Assembly (NCBI GenBank): GCA_016702545.1
Contig: JADJDT010000037.1
Coordinates: 1-16,878, forward strand
Reading direction: 5' to 3'
DNA from: Pseudomonadota bacterium
GTDB lineage: Bacteria; Myxococcota_A; Polyangia; GCA-2747355
DNA length: 16,878 nucleotides
In this document: in pieces, positions 1-8,865 of the stretch
Position numbering within the stretch: the stretch's first letter is position 1
Layout of the letters: each line of letters starts with the position of its first letter
The notes under the pieces: model-generated
What the model was told of the DNA's origin: nothing
Seen by the model: only the letters and a program-made list of their open reading frames with translations
Databases searched by the model: none
Program-made: the position numbers and the translations under genes

Positions 1-1146
1 ACGGTGGCGTTGCGGTAGGGGTCGACGCAGACGCCGTTGCGGGGCTGGTGGCGGTCTTGAGGGCGATCGCGCCGATGTGGGACGCCTGCTTGCCGCTGCC
101 GTCGGCGTGCGTGTCGCGCGGGTTGAGGTTCCAGGCGTAGTCCGCGCGTAGCCGGTCTGCGTGTAGGGCGCGAAGCGCCTTCTCGGGGATCGAGTCGAGG
201 CCGCCTCGAGGAACTCGAAGTGGCGGCTCCAGGTGTTGACGCCCCAGGTCAGGCTCGAGACGAAGAAGCGCCGGGGCGAGTTGGTGCCGCCTTGACGGCG
301 TGCATGGCGACGCTGTCGGCGAGCATGCCCTTGCCGCAGAAGTAGCGCGAGCCGTTGGTCGCCGGGTCGAAGAGCTTGAGGCACATGTAGCGGATGCCGC
401 CGCTGCTGGCCGCGCTCACCTCGCAGGTCTTCAGCACGGTGCTGCTGACCGCGTCGGGCTGAGGAAGCAGCGCCGGTAGGCGCGGTCGGCGGAGGCGAGG
501 GCCTGGCCCGAGAGCACAGGATAGGTGACCGGTGCCCTGCGCCTCGTGAGATCGAGACGGTGACGGCGACGCCGGGTTGCTGTCCTTGACCGCCTCGAAA
601 GCGTGTCCTTTTTGAGCGTGAGGAATCTTCGGCAGCACCAGATCGACCGCCTTGGCGCTGGGCAAGGTGGCGCCAGCCGCGTGGCCGGGCAGAGGGCGTC
701 GATCCGCGCCGAAGGTGTAGGCCGAGAAGTCCCCGATCGCCGTGGTCTGTGCCGCCACGTTGCCGAGGCGTTGAGGCTGTTCATCGCGTTCATCGCGTTC
801 ATCGCGTTCATCGCGTTCATCGCGTTCCATCGCGTCATCGCGTTCATCGCGTCCATCGCGTTCATCGCGTTCATCGCGTTCATCGCGTTCATCGCGTTCG
901 TTCATCGCGTTCATCGCGTTCATCGCGTCTATCGCGTCTATCGCGTCTATCGCGTTCATCGAGTTCATCGCGTTCATCGCGTTCATGGAATGGGTCGCCG
1001 CCTGCCCTGCGGCGACCGGCGGCGAGAGGGCGCTGCCGTCACTGAGGGGCGCAGCGCAGCCCGATGTTACCCAGGGCGAGGCCCAGCGAGCCGACCCAGG
1101 CGCTGGAGCAAGAAGGAAGAAGGTGGGGGCGAAGCCGCTGTTTCAT
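1..1146 (-). CDS. Exported protein of unknown function with Met-Asn-Ala tripeptide repeats; partial and frameshifted
   Basis: The start is the ATG at 1146-1144, preceded at four bases by a perfect AGGAGGT. It opens MKQRLRPHLL and continues into a moderately hydrophobic stretch (SAWVGSLGLALG), which suggests export. That frame stops at TGA 1041-1039, but the next frame reads on as PLSDGSALSPP into the tripeptide array (983-782), so one base appears lost near 1045. After the array come AIGDFSAYTFGA, KAVDLVLPKIP, ALASADRAYRRCFL, LKTCEVSAASSGG and YMCLKLFDP, in changing frames. Near the window edge are WGVNTWSRHFEF, RADYAWNLNPRD and RNGVCVDPYRNA. The pieces are plausible protein in one order, so this is one gene with several indels, not many small genes. 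I do not recognise the family. The 3' end is outside the window. It is transcribed divergently from the large lipoprotein gene. Confidence 0.6.
782..983. repeat. 9-bp tandem repeat array, about 22 units
   Basis: The plus-strand unit is CATCGCGTT. I count about 22 units between 782 and 983, most identical, with variants TATCGCGTC (930, 939), TATCGCGTT (948), CATCGCGTC (845, 921) and CATCGAGTT (957). On the minus strand, which is the coding strand, the unit is AACGCGATG and gives Met-Asn-Ala, Ile-Asp-Ala or Met-Asp-Ala tripeptides. Three irregularities break the 9-bp period: four extra bases at 899-902, one extra C at 827, and an 8-base unit at 828-835. Confidence 0.95.
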
Positions 1147-1150
1147 GGTG

Positions 1151-1157
1151 ACCTCCT
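1151..1157 (-). promoter_or_regulatory. Ribosome binding site that fixes the start of the tripeptide-repeat gene
   Basis: On the minus strand this reads AGGAGGT, followed by four bases and the ATG at 1146. It is the reason for choosing 1146 instead of the ATG at 986, which begins inside the repeat region. Confidence 0.75.
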
Positions 1158-1190
1158 AGCGCGACGACCAGCAGAGCCGCTGAGTTAAGT

Positions 1191-1220
1191 AGTATAGAAA
1201 TCACAAAAACAAGCAAGTAA
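1191..1220 (-). promoter_or_regulatory. Candidate sigma-70-type promoter for the tripeptide-repeat gene
   Basis: On the minus strand TATACT (1196-1191) matches the -10 consensus at five of six positions. Eighteen bases upstream is TTACTT (1220-1215), a weak -35. Transcription would begin near 1184, giving a leader of about 38 bases before the ATG. The elements lie in an unusually AT-rich stretch for this window. This is a consensus match only. Confidence 0.45.
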
Positions 1221-1255
1221 AATATGCGACGCGGCGAACGCTTGATACGCATATT
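1221..1255. promoter_or_regulatory. Perfect 8-bp inverted repeat, possible operator
   Basis: AATATGCG at 1221-1228 is the exact reverse complement of CGCATATT at 1248-1255, with a 19-base spacer. It starts directly upstream of the candidate -35 box of the tripeptide-repeat gene, so its centre lies about 54 bases upstream of the predicted transcription start. That is a usual place for an activator or other dimeric regulator. No binding protein can be named. Confidence 0.35.
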
Positions 1256-1641
1256 GAACTTTCTGCTCTCCATGTCGCAGTATGGACTTCGCAATGAGTT
1301 GTGAACGATTCGCAAGAGACAATCCTTAAGAGAGGTGAGAGGAATACTAACATCGGCGGTGAAGTAGCGCCTGGTCTAACGACTCGCCGGGCGCTGGCCC
1401 ACCCCGCTCGGTCTCCGATCCGCGGCCACGCGCCGGGTCGTCGGCCATTCCATCGCCTTCCCGACGCACCGGAAGGCGCGCTCGCCCGGCGTGAACCACA
1501 GGCAGGGGGCTTTGCGGGGCTGTGTGCGTCGATCACCCTGGCTCCACGGTGAGCTGGGGCGGTTGGCGTCTGACCTCCCTGCTGAGGGGACGAGCGCTGT
1601 GGGGTCCTGCGCTCTGGGGTCGAGGAGCGGAGGGCTTGGTG

Positions 1642-4600
1642 ATGCTGCGAACGAGAGGTTTTGTGGTTTGGACGGGCTGGGTCCTGCTCGCGCTGCTGGT
1701 CGCCGGGTGCTCGGACTCGGGCCGCCTGGTGAAGGGCGACCCGGAAGCGGGCGACGAGCGCACCGACGACCAGGGGCTGGAGCCGGGCAACGGCGCGGCC
1801 CCGGATGGCCGCGAACTCTGCGCGAACGGTCGCGACGACGACGGCGACGGGCGCATCGACGAGGGCTGTACCTGTACCCCCGAGCAGACCCAGCCTTGCT
1901 ATCCGCTACCGCAGTCGGGCGTCGGCGCCTGCGTCGCCTGGGACCCAGCCGCCGCGGCGCGAGCGCGGACGAGTTCGGGGAGTGGGCCCTGCGAGGGCGC
2001 AGGCCTACCGACGGTAGAACAGTGCGGCGACACCATCGACAGCGACTGTGACGGCCAGCTCGAGTGCGCGCACAAGACCGCCTGCAGCGCCGGCGACACG
2101 TCGCCAGCGAGGCCACGGCCACGGCCGACCGCAGCTGCGCCGCCTGCGCGAGTGGGACCTTCAGCACCTCGGACAACGCCGCGCGCTGCACCGAGTGGAC
2201 GAACTGCCCCGCGGGAACCCAGGTCGCCAGCACGGGCAGCGTCACCGCGGACCGCGGCTGCGCGGCCTGCCCCACGGGACCTTCACCTCCGGGCCGAACC
2301 AAGCGCTTTGCTTGCCCCAGGGCGCGTGCGCGGCCGGGACGGTGCAGACCGCGCCGGAAGCGCCGCGACGCCGGCCGAGTGTCGGCCCTGCGCGGCCGGA
2401 AGCTACTGCGCGGGCGGCAGCCTGCCCGCGGTGGCGTGCGCCGAGGGTAGCTGGGACGACGACGCCGGTGCCGCGACTGCCTGCATCCCGAGGACGCGCT
2501 GCAACGCTGGCGAATATGTCGCGAGCGAAGGTACGACGACGGCTGACCGCATCTGTGCCGCCTGTGCCAGCGGTACCTTCAGCGCCGAGACCCAGGCGCC
2601 CTCCTGCGCCGCGTGGACCACCTGCGAGGCGGGGAGCTTCGTCTCGACCGAGGGGACCGGCACGGGAGACCGTGTTTGCACGCCCTGCGCGGCGGGCGCG
2701 TATACCTCGGGCCCCAACCAAACGAGCTGTGTGGGCTACGGGCCTGCGCCGCCGGCACGGAGCAGACGGCGCCCGGTACGGCCACGACGCCACCCACCTG
2801 CAGCCCCTGCAGCGCGGGCAGCTATTGCGCGGGCAGCACCACGCCGCCCAGCCCTTGTGCGGCAGGCACCTGGGACCACGATGGCAGCGCGGCGACCGCC
2901 TGCGTCGCCAAGACGACCTGCAATGCCGGCCAATACGTGGGCAGCGAGGGCACGCCGACGGCTGATCGGAGCTGCTCCGCCTGCCCCAATGGCACCTTCA
3001 GCGCGCAGGCCAACGCGGCGAGCTGCGCGAGCTGGACGACCTGCGCGGCCGGCAGCTATGTGGCCAACGAGGGCAGCGCCACGGGTGACCGCACGTGCGC
3101 CACCTGCGCCGCGGGCACCGACACCTCGGGACCGAACGAGGCGCGGTGTCTCCCGACGAGCGCGTGCGATGCCGGCACCGAGCAAACGGCCCCCGCAACA
3201 GCCGGCGCTCCACCGGTCTGCCGCGCCTGCGCCGCGGGAGCCTTCTGTGCGGGCGGCACCGCACGGCCGGTCACCTGCGCCGCCGATAGCTGGGACGCCG
3301 ACGGCAGCGCCGCGACCCCCTGTGCGCCGAAGACGACCGCGTCGCCGGCCAATCTGTCGCCAGCGAGGGCACGACCACGGCCAACCGGCTCTGCGCCGCC
3401 TGCGCCAGCGGCACCTTCAGTGCGCGCCAATGCCGCGTCGTGCACGGGGTGGACCAACTGCGTCGCCGGAAGCTACGTCTCCACCGATGGCACCGCCACG
3501 GGGACCGCGAGTGCACCCCGTGCCCGGCCGACACCTTCACCTCCGGCCTCAACCAGACCGCCTGTCTCGCGTACGGGCTTGCGCCGCGGGCACCGTGCAG
3601 ACGGCGCCCGGTACGTCCACCACGCCGCCCACCTGCGGCCCCTGCAGCGCGGGCAGCTACTGCGCCGGCGGCACGGCGCCCGCGCCCGCCTGCGGCGCCG
3701 GCACCTGGGACCACGACGCCAGCGCTGCGACGGCCTGCGTTCCCAAGACCACCTGTAGCGCGGGCCAGTACGTAGTCCGCGAGGGCACGACCACCACCGA
3801 CCGCGGCTGCGCCGCGTGCGCCAGCGGTACCTTCAGCGTTGTGACCAACGCCGCGTCGTGCGCAACCTGGACCGACTGCGCCGCGGGAAGCCGCGTGGCG
3901 AGCGAGGGGACGGCCGCGCGCGACCGCGGCTGCGTCGCCTGTGCCGCCGGGACCTACACCTCCGGCGCCAACCAGGCCACCTGCCTGCCCCTGGGCACTT
4001 GCGCCGCGGGCACCGAGCAGACCGCGCCGGGAACCAGCACTTCGCCGCCGACCTGCCGTGCCTGCGTCGCAGGCACCTACTGCGCGGGCGGTGGCGCCCC
4101 GCCTGTCGCCTGCGCGGCGGGCACCTGGGACCACGACGGCAGCGCCGCCACCGCTTGTGCGACCAAGACCACCTGCGTCGCCGGCCAATACGTCACGAGC
4201 GAGGGTGGGGCCACGGCCAACCGCAGCTGCGCCGCGTGTGCCAGCGGCACCTTCAGCGCCCTGGCCAATGCGGCCTCCTGTGCGGCGTGGCGTACCTGCG
4301 TCGCGGGAAGCTACGTCTCGACGGCGGCCAGCGCGACGAGGGACCGCGTGTGCGCCTCGTGCTGGGACGGCAGCTACACGGCAGGTCCCAACCAAAGCAC
4401 CTGTACGTCGCATCCCGCTTGCCTCGCGGGCACCGAGCAGACCGCGCTGGGGACCCCCACCGCGCCGCCCACCTGCGATGCCTGCAGCGCGGGCAGCTAT
4501 TGCGCGGGGGGCACGTTGCCCGCGGTCGCCTGCGCGGCGGGCACCTGGGACCACGACGGCAGCGCCGCCACGCGCTGCACGACCAAAGCCACCTGCAGAG

Positions 4601-7482
4601 CGGGCGGGTACGTCGTCAGCGAGGGCACGACCACGGCGAACCGCAGCTGCGCCGCGTGTGCCAGCGGCACCTTCAGCGTCCTGGAGAATGCGGTGTCGTG
4701 TACGGCGTGGGGCACCTGCGTCGCGGGTACCATCTGGAGCGAGGGCAGTGCCACGAGGGACCGCGTTTGTACCCCATGCTGGGAGGACTACTACAGCGCT
4801 AACCCCAACCAGGCCAGCTGCCTGTGGCAGGGCTCCTGCGCCAGGGGTACCGAGCAGACCGCACCGGGAACCAGCACCTCGCCCACGGCTTGCGGCGCCT
4901 GCGCCGCAGGCACCTATTGCGCGGGCGGTAGCGCGCCGCCTGTCGCCTGCGCGGCCGGCACGTGGGACCACGACGGCAGTGCCGCGACGGACTGTACGAG
5001 AAAGACGAACTGCACCGCCGGGCAATACGTCGCCAGCGAGGGCACGACCACGGCAGACCGCCGCTGCGCCGCGTGTGCCAGCGGGACCTTCAGTACCCTG
5101 ACCAACACGGCCTCCTGCACGGCGTGGCGCACCTGCGCGGCAGGCACCTTCATCTGGAGCGAGGGCCGTGCCACGAGCGACCGCGTTTGCACCCCCTGCT
5201 GGGACGGCTACTACAGCTCGAGCCCCAACCAGGCCGACTGCCTGCGGCATCCGTCCTGCGCCACGGGCACCGAGCAGCTCGCGCCGGGCACCAGTACGGC
5301 GCCGCCGACCTGCCGCACCTGCGCCGCGGGCACCTACTGCTCGGGCGGTAGCTCCCCGGCGGTCGCCTGCGCCGCTGGCTACTGGGACCACGACGGCAGC
5401 CCCACGAACTGGTGCGCGCCCAAGACCACCTGCGGCACGGGCCGATACGTCGTCAGCGAGGGTACGACCACCGTCGACCGCACCTGCGCCGCGTGTGCCA
5501 GCGGGACCTTCAGCGCCGTGGCGAATACGGCGTCGTGTACGGCGTGGGGCACTTGCGCGGCGGGAAGCTACGTCTCGACCGCGGGGTCCGATCGGCGCGA
5601 CCGCGTGTGTACCCCGTGCGCGGCCGGTACCTATTCTACTGCGGAGAATCAGGCCGCCTGCTCGCCTAAGACCACCTGCGTCGCCGGCCGGTACGTCGCC
5701 AGCGAGGGCACGCCCACGACCGACCGCAGCTGCGCCGCCTGTCCAAGCGAGACCTTCAGTTCGGCGACTAACGTGGCCGCGTGTGCACCCTGGAAGACCT
5801 GCTCCCGGTGGCAACAGATCCGGGCCCCTGGCACAGCCACTACCGACCGATCCTGCCCCTGCCCCGCGGGCACCTTCGGCCCACGCTGCGAGGCCCAAAC
5901 CGTGCTCGTGCCGCGGGTCTCGGCCGTCTCGGTCGCCACCGAGCACGCTTGCGCCCTGCGCAGGGACGGCACGCTGGCCTGCTGGGGGTCAACTACGACG
6001 GCCGGGCCACGCCGCCCGCCGGCTCCTTCACGTCGGTCGCCACAGGCGGCAAATTCAGCTGCGGAATCCGGGCCGGCGGCACGGTGGACTGCTGGGGCTT
6101 CAACGACTCCGGCCAGGCTACGTCGCCCAGCGGCCTCTTCACCTCGCTGGCAGCCGGGTACGACTTTGCGTGTGGGATCAGGACGGACCGGACCGTGGCC
6201 TGCTGGGGGCGCGAGTCCTCGGGCACGACGCACCCACCGCCCGGGAGCTTCTCCTCCTTGTCTGTTGGCGCCCGGCACGCCTGCGGCATCAAGACCGACG
6301 GGACCGTGGCCTGCTGGGGGGACAACCGCGACGGCCGGGCCACTCCGCCGGCGTCGGTGCGCTTTCTCTCGTTGGCGGCCGGGTGGGCCCACACCTGCGG
6401 GATCAGATCCGCCGACCGGACGCTGGTCTGCTGGGGATACAACGCGACTGGCGCGGCCACGCCGCTCCCAGGGGCCTTCGCCTCCGTGGGTGCGGGCGAC
6501 GTCCACACCTGTGGCGTAAGAACCGATCAAACGCTCGTTTGTTGGGGATCCGGCAGCTTCGGAGGCGCGACAGAGCCGCTCGCCGGCGCCTTCACCTCCG
6601 TGGCGGCGGGCTTGGACTACACCTGCGCGCTGGGCACGGACGGGACCCTGGCCTGCTGGGGTGAGCCGCCGGGGGCCCATGCCGCGCCACCGTCCGGAGC
6701 CTTCACCTCGCTGGCGGTCTCCGCCAGCTCCACCGGGAAGCTCGCCTGTGGCGTCAGGACCGATGGGACCCTGAGCTGCTGGGGCGACGACAGGCCGGGC
6801 GGGGTGGTTCCGTCGCCGGCGGGGTCCTTCGCGTCGGTCTCGGCGGGCTCTAGTAACGCCTGCGCGATCAGCACGGCGACGGGCGCGATCTCCTGTTGGG
6901 ACAACTTTGGCAACGGCCGGCCTTCGCCGGCGGGGTCCTTCTCCGCGGTCGCGGTGGGTGCCTATCACGGCTGCGGGGTCCAGAGCGCAGGGACGCTGGC
7001 TTGCTGGGGGACGACGCCTGGGGCGCGACCACACCGCCCACGGGACGCTTCTCCTCGGTCGGGGCCGGCTACTACTTCTCCTGCGGGTTGCGCGCAGACA
7101 CCAAAGCCGTGGCGTGCTGGGGGCGCAATGACTACGGCCAGGCGGTACCCCGCCTGGAGCGTTCTCCTCGGTGTCGGTCGGGTACGAGCACGCCTGCGGG
7201 GTCCGGGTAGATGGGTCCCTGGTGTGCTGGGGAAACATCCCCCGGTCCTGGGCCGCGCCCCCGCTCGGGGTCTTCTCCTCGGTGTCGGCGGGCTATCGCC
7301 ACAACTGTGCGGTGCAACGCTCCGGAAGCGTGACCTGCTGGGGCGATAACTCCAACGGCGAGGCCACGCCACCACCTCTACAGTTTCGCTCCGTGTCGGC
7401 CGGCAACGGCTTCAGTTGCGGGGTCAAGCTGGACGGAGGCGTGGCCTGCTGGCACCCAACGGCGCTGCCGCCGACGAGTTGA
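1642..7482 (+). CDS. Giant cysteine-rich lipoprotein with metal-binding motifs, cysteine-rich repeats and RCC1-like repeats; frameshifted
   Basis: The start is ATG 1642, seven bases after a GGAGGG-like ribosome site; it gives MLRTRG, a hydrophobic segment and the lipobox LVAGC, so the product is probably a surface or outer-membrane lipoprotein. Next come aspartate-rich motifs, NGRDDDGDGRIDEGC and DTIDSDCDGQLEC, of the putative metal-binding type common in myxobacterial surface proteins. Residues encoded by about 2064-5880 form cysteine-rich repeats resembling TNF-receptor or ephrin-receptor-like modules; an EGF-like PCPAGTFGPRC closes them. The rest is 14 RCC1-like repeats, ending at TGA 7480-7482. 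The frame changes near 2095, 2278, 2354, 2744, 3339, 3426, 3501, 3583, 5988, 7010 and 7145, and probably three times in 1938-1985 with no net effect. Repeat homology continues across each break, so I read one gene of about 1,950 codons. A role in adhesion or envelope binding is inference. The frame is unbroken only from about 3586 to 5988. Confidence 0.75.
2064..5880 (+). repeat. Cysteine-rich tandem repeats, period about 420 bp (140 residues)
   Basis: The WDHDGSAAT-type motif recurs at 2452, 2871, 3291, 3706, 4126, 4546, 4963 and 5383. Spacings are 419, 420, 415, 420, 420, 417 and 420 bases; the short one covers several frame changes. Each unit contains two related modules of about 40 residues (YVASEGTTTADRxCAACASGTF and YVSxEGxATxDRVCTPC), a third module (GTEQTAPGTS, then YCAGG) and the WDHDGSAAT spacer, with about 14 cysteines in all. 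The first copy begins near 2085 after KTAC, and an incomplete last copy begins near 5668. Confidence 0.9.
5917..7455 (+). repeat. Fourteen RCC1-like repeats of about 37 residues
   Basis: The consensus is G-x-F-x-S-V-x-A-G-x-x-H-x-C-G-[IV]-x-x-D-G-x-[VL]-x-C-W-G. The CWG (or CWD/CWH) signature occurs 14 times, from about 5980 to 7450, after correcting breaks near 5988, 7010 and 7145. This matches the RCC1_2 type of beta-propeller repeat. Each repeat has two cysteines, one after the H and one before WG. Fourteen repeats could form two seven-bladed propellers, which is inference. Confidence 0.8.
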
Positions 7483-7640
7483 GCGTCGTGACGAAGACCT
7501 TCGGCGGCAGCCACACGACCCGGGCGAGGTCCCCGTGAGTCCTGGAATCCCCCGGCTGCTGCTGCCCAGCGCGTCCGCGCGCTCATCGCCGACTTCTTCT
7601 GGTCGCATCCTTGCCGCGCCCGACCCCTGGCGCGCAGCGC

Positions 7641-8267
7641 TCAGCCGGCGCGGGCCTTGATGCGCTCCTCGTTGAGGCGCTTGGCCCGCTGTGCGGCGGG
7701 GCGCGCCTCCAGGTCAGCGACGTAGCGCGCGAAGGCGGGCCGTGGCTCGATCGTGCCGAAGAGCATGCCCCAACCCAGGCTGGCGCCGACGTAGACATCC
7801 GCCGCCGTGAAGCGCTCGCCGCAGAGATAGGGGCCGGGCGAGAGCGCCTGCTCGAGCGCGGCGAGGGTCTGCGCGAGGCTGCCGAAGCCGACCATCGAGC
7901 CCTTGCCCTCCGGCACCTGCCAGCCCAGGGCCTTGGCGGTGACCGCCTGTTCCAGCGGCCCGGCGGCGAAGAAGCTCCAGCGGAAGAAGGCCGCCCGCGT
8001 CGGGTCGGCCGCCGGCGGTATCAGCCCCTTTTCGGCGAAGTGATCGGCCAGGTAGACGCAGATCGCCGCCGCCTCGGTCAAGACGCTGCCGTCGTGCACC
8101 AGCGCCGGCACCTTGCCCATCGGATTGATCGCCAGATAGGCGGCGTCCTTCATCGCGGCGCCGTAGTCGAGCCAGACCGTCCGATAGGGCTCGCCGAGCT
8201 CCTCGAGCATCCAGTGCGCGATGCGGCCGCGCGACTGCGGGTTGGTGTAGAAGACCAGGTCGCTCAT
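7641..8267 (-). CDS. Glutathione S-transferase family protein (downstream gene of a pair)
   Basis: The product is a cytosolic glutathione transferase-like enzyme of 208 residues, the usual length. The N-terminal thioredoxin-fold domain opens MSDLVFYTNPQSRGRIAHW; the Ser in PQSRGR is at the usual catalytic position. GKVPAL carries the cis-proline, and TEAAAICVYLAD replaces the more common E-S-A glutathione gamma-glutamyl site. The C-terminal helical domain contains YLCGERFTAADVYVG, the standard N-capping and hydrophobic-staple region with its D. The frame extends upstream to 8510, but that part overlaps the neighbouring gene and looks non-coding. The ATG at 8267 lies four bases after the stop of that neighbour, with GGGGTGA as ribosome site, so the two are probably co-transcribed and translationally coupled. 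The substrate cannot be inferred. It converges on the lipoprotein gene with 158 bases between. Confidence 0.9.
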   Translation of the reverse strand: MSDLVFYTNPQSRGRIAHWMLEELGEPYRTVWLDYGAAMKDAAYLAINPMGKVPALVHDGSVLTEAAAICVYLADHFAEKGLIPPAADPTRAAFFRWSFFAAGPLEQAVTAKALGWQVPEGKGSMVGFGSLAQTLAALEQALSPGPYLCGERFTAADVYVGASLGWGMLFGTIEPRPAFARYVADLEARPAAQRAKRLNEERIKARAG

Positions 8268-8271
8268 CGCG

Positions 8272-8865
8272 TCACCCCTGCGGCCGCGTGGCCAACACGC
8301 TGGGCCAGCGTTCGAGCGCGGCGCGGATCGGCGCGAAGCGCGCGTCGAGGGCCGCCGTGTCGAAGGCCTCGCGAAAGGCGATCCAGTCGAGGGCGCAGAG
8401 CAGGGCGAGCTCGGGCAGCCCGGGTGCGGCGGCACGCAGCTGGCCCTCGTCCACGGCCTTCCCCAACCAGGCGAAGATCGTCGTCGCGCGCTCGCGCTGG
8501 CGCTGCGCAAAGGGCAGGGCGGCCGTGTCCGGGCTGTCGCGGCGCAGGTAGAAGAGCTGCAGCGTCGACTCCAGCGCCGCGTCGATCGCGTTGAGCAGGT
8601 TGGCGTCCGTCCAGCGGTTGCGCGGTGGCGCGAGTCGCCCCCAACCGCGCGTGGTCGTCAGCCAGTCGATGATCACGCGCGAGTCGTAGAGCCACTGCCC
8701 ATCGAGCTCCGCCACCGGGATCTTGCCGATCGGCGAGACGGCCCGCAGCTCGGCCGCGCCGGCCTCCCCGGCGGTGCTCACCAACTGCACCTCGACGCCG
8801 AGCTCGGCCGCGACGACCCGCACGCGCCGCACGAAGGGAGAGGTCGTGGTGCCCAAGAGCTTCAT
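8272..8865 (-). CDS. Glutathione S-transferase family protein (upstream gene of a pair)
   Basis: A protein of 197 residues starting MKLLGTTTSPFVRRVRVVA, the typical opening of this family, with Ser-Pro at the active-site turn. GKIPVAELDGQWLYDSRVI contains the cis-proline loop and the D-S glutathione-binding pair. The C-terminal helical domain follows (LLCALDWIAFREAF, the position of the conserved helix D/R region). In-frame ATGs also occur at 8877 and 8874; I prefer 8865 because family members begin with MKLL, but no strong ribosome site separates the choices. It is only distantly similar to the downstream transferase, so the pair is not a recent duplication. No clear promoter is visible in 8866-8964. 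Confidence 0.88.
   Translation of the reverse strand: MKLLGTTTSPFVRRVRVVAAELGVEVQLVSTAGEAGAAELRAVSPIGKIPVAELDGQWLYDSRVIIDWLTTTRGWGRLAPPRNRWTDANLLNAIDAALESTLQLFYLRRDSPDTAALPFAQRQRERATTIFAWLGKAVDEGQLRAAAPGLPELALLCALDWIAFREAFDTAALDARFAPIRAALERWPSVLATRPQG

Larger units (their letters stand above)
1147..1641. other. Divergent intergenic region
   Basis: This lies between the minus-strand tripeptide-repeat gene and the plus-strand lipoprotein gene. Roughly 1180-1365 is clearly richer in A+T than the rest of the window and holds the promoter candidate and inverted repeat listed separately. From about 1370 to 1620 it returns to high GC. I see no convincing gene, RNA or promoter for the plus-strand gene there. 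An open frame extends back to 1522 in phase with the lipoprotein gene, but its extra 40 residues do not look like an export signal. Confidence 0.5.

Noticed and set aside
1..250. ADYC-type myxobacterial domain from the RADY segment
   Set aside because: The residues after RADY do not follow that domain's usual pattern and the frame is uncertain there.
782..983. Array as origin iterons or a CRISPR
   Set aside because: Units are 9 bp with no spacers, lie within a coding frame, and have no replication or Cas gene nearby.
603..1151. Plus-strand open frames through the 9-bp array giving Phe-Ile-Ala or Val-His-Arg repeats
   Set aside because: The minus strand has the ribosome site, export signal and promoter; the plus frames are by-products of the repeat.
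1522..1641. Upstream extension of the lipoprotein gene to 1522
   Set aside because: The extra 40 residues do not look like a signal, while ATG 1642 has a ribosome site and gives a correct lipobox distance.
3271..5946. Continuous 891-codon open frame antisense to the cysteine-rich repeats
   Set aside because: It is the mirror of a GC-rich repeated coding region, is rich in Gly/Ala/Arg without motifs, and lacks a ribosome site. The plus strand carries the recognisable cysteine pattern.
7568..7583. Short hairpin AGCGCG-TCCG-CGCGCT between the convergent lipoprotein and transferase genes as terminator
   Set aside because: Only six base pairs in very GC-rich DNA and no T tract on either side; not distinguishable from chance.
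8268..8510. Extended start at 8510 for the downstream transferase
   Set aside because: The extra residues are low-complexity and overlap the upstream transferase in another frame; ATG 8267 matches the family start.
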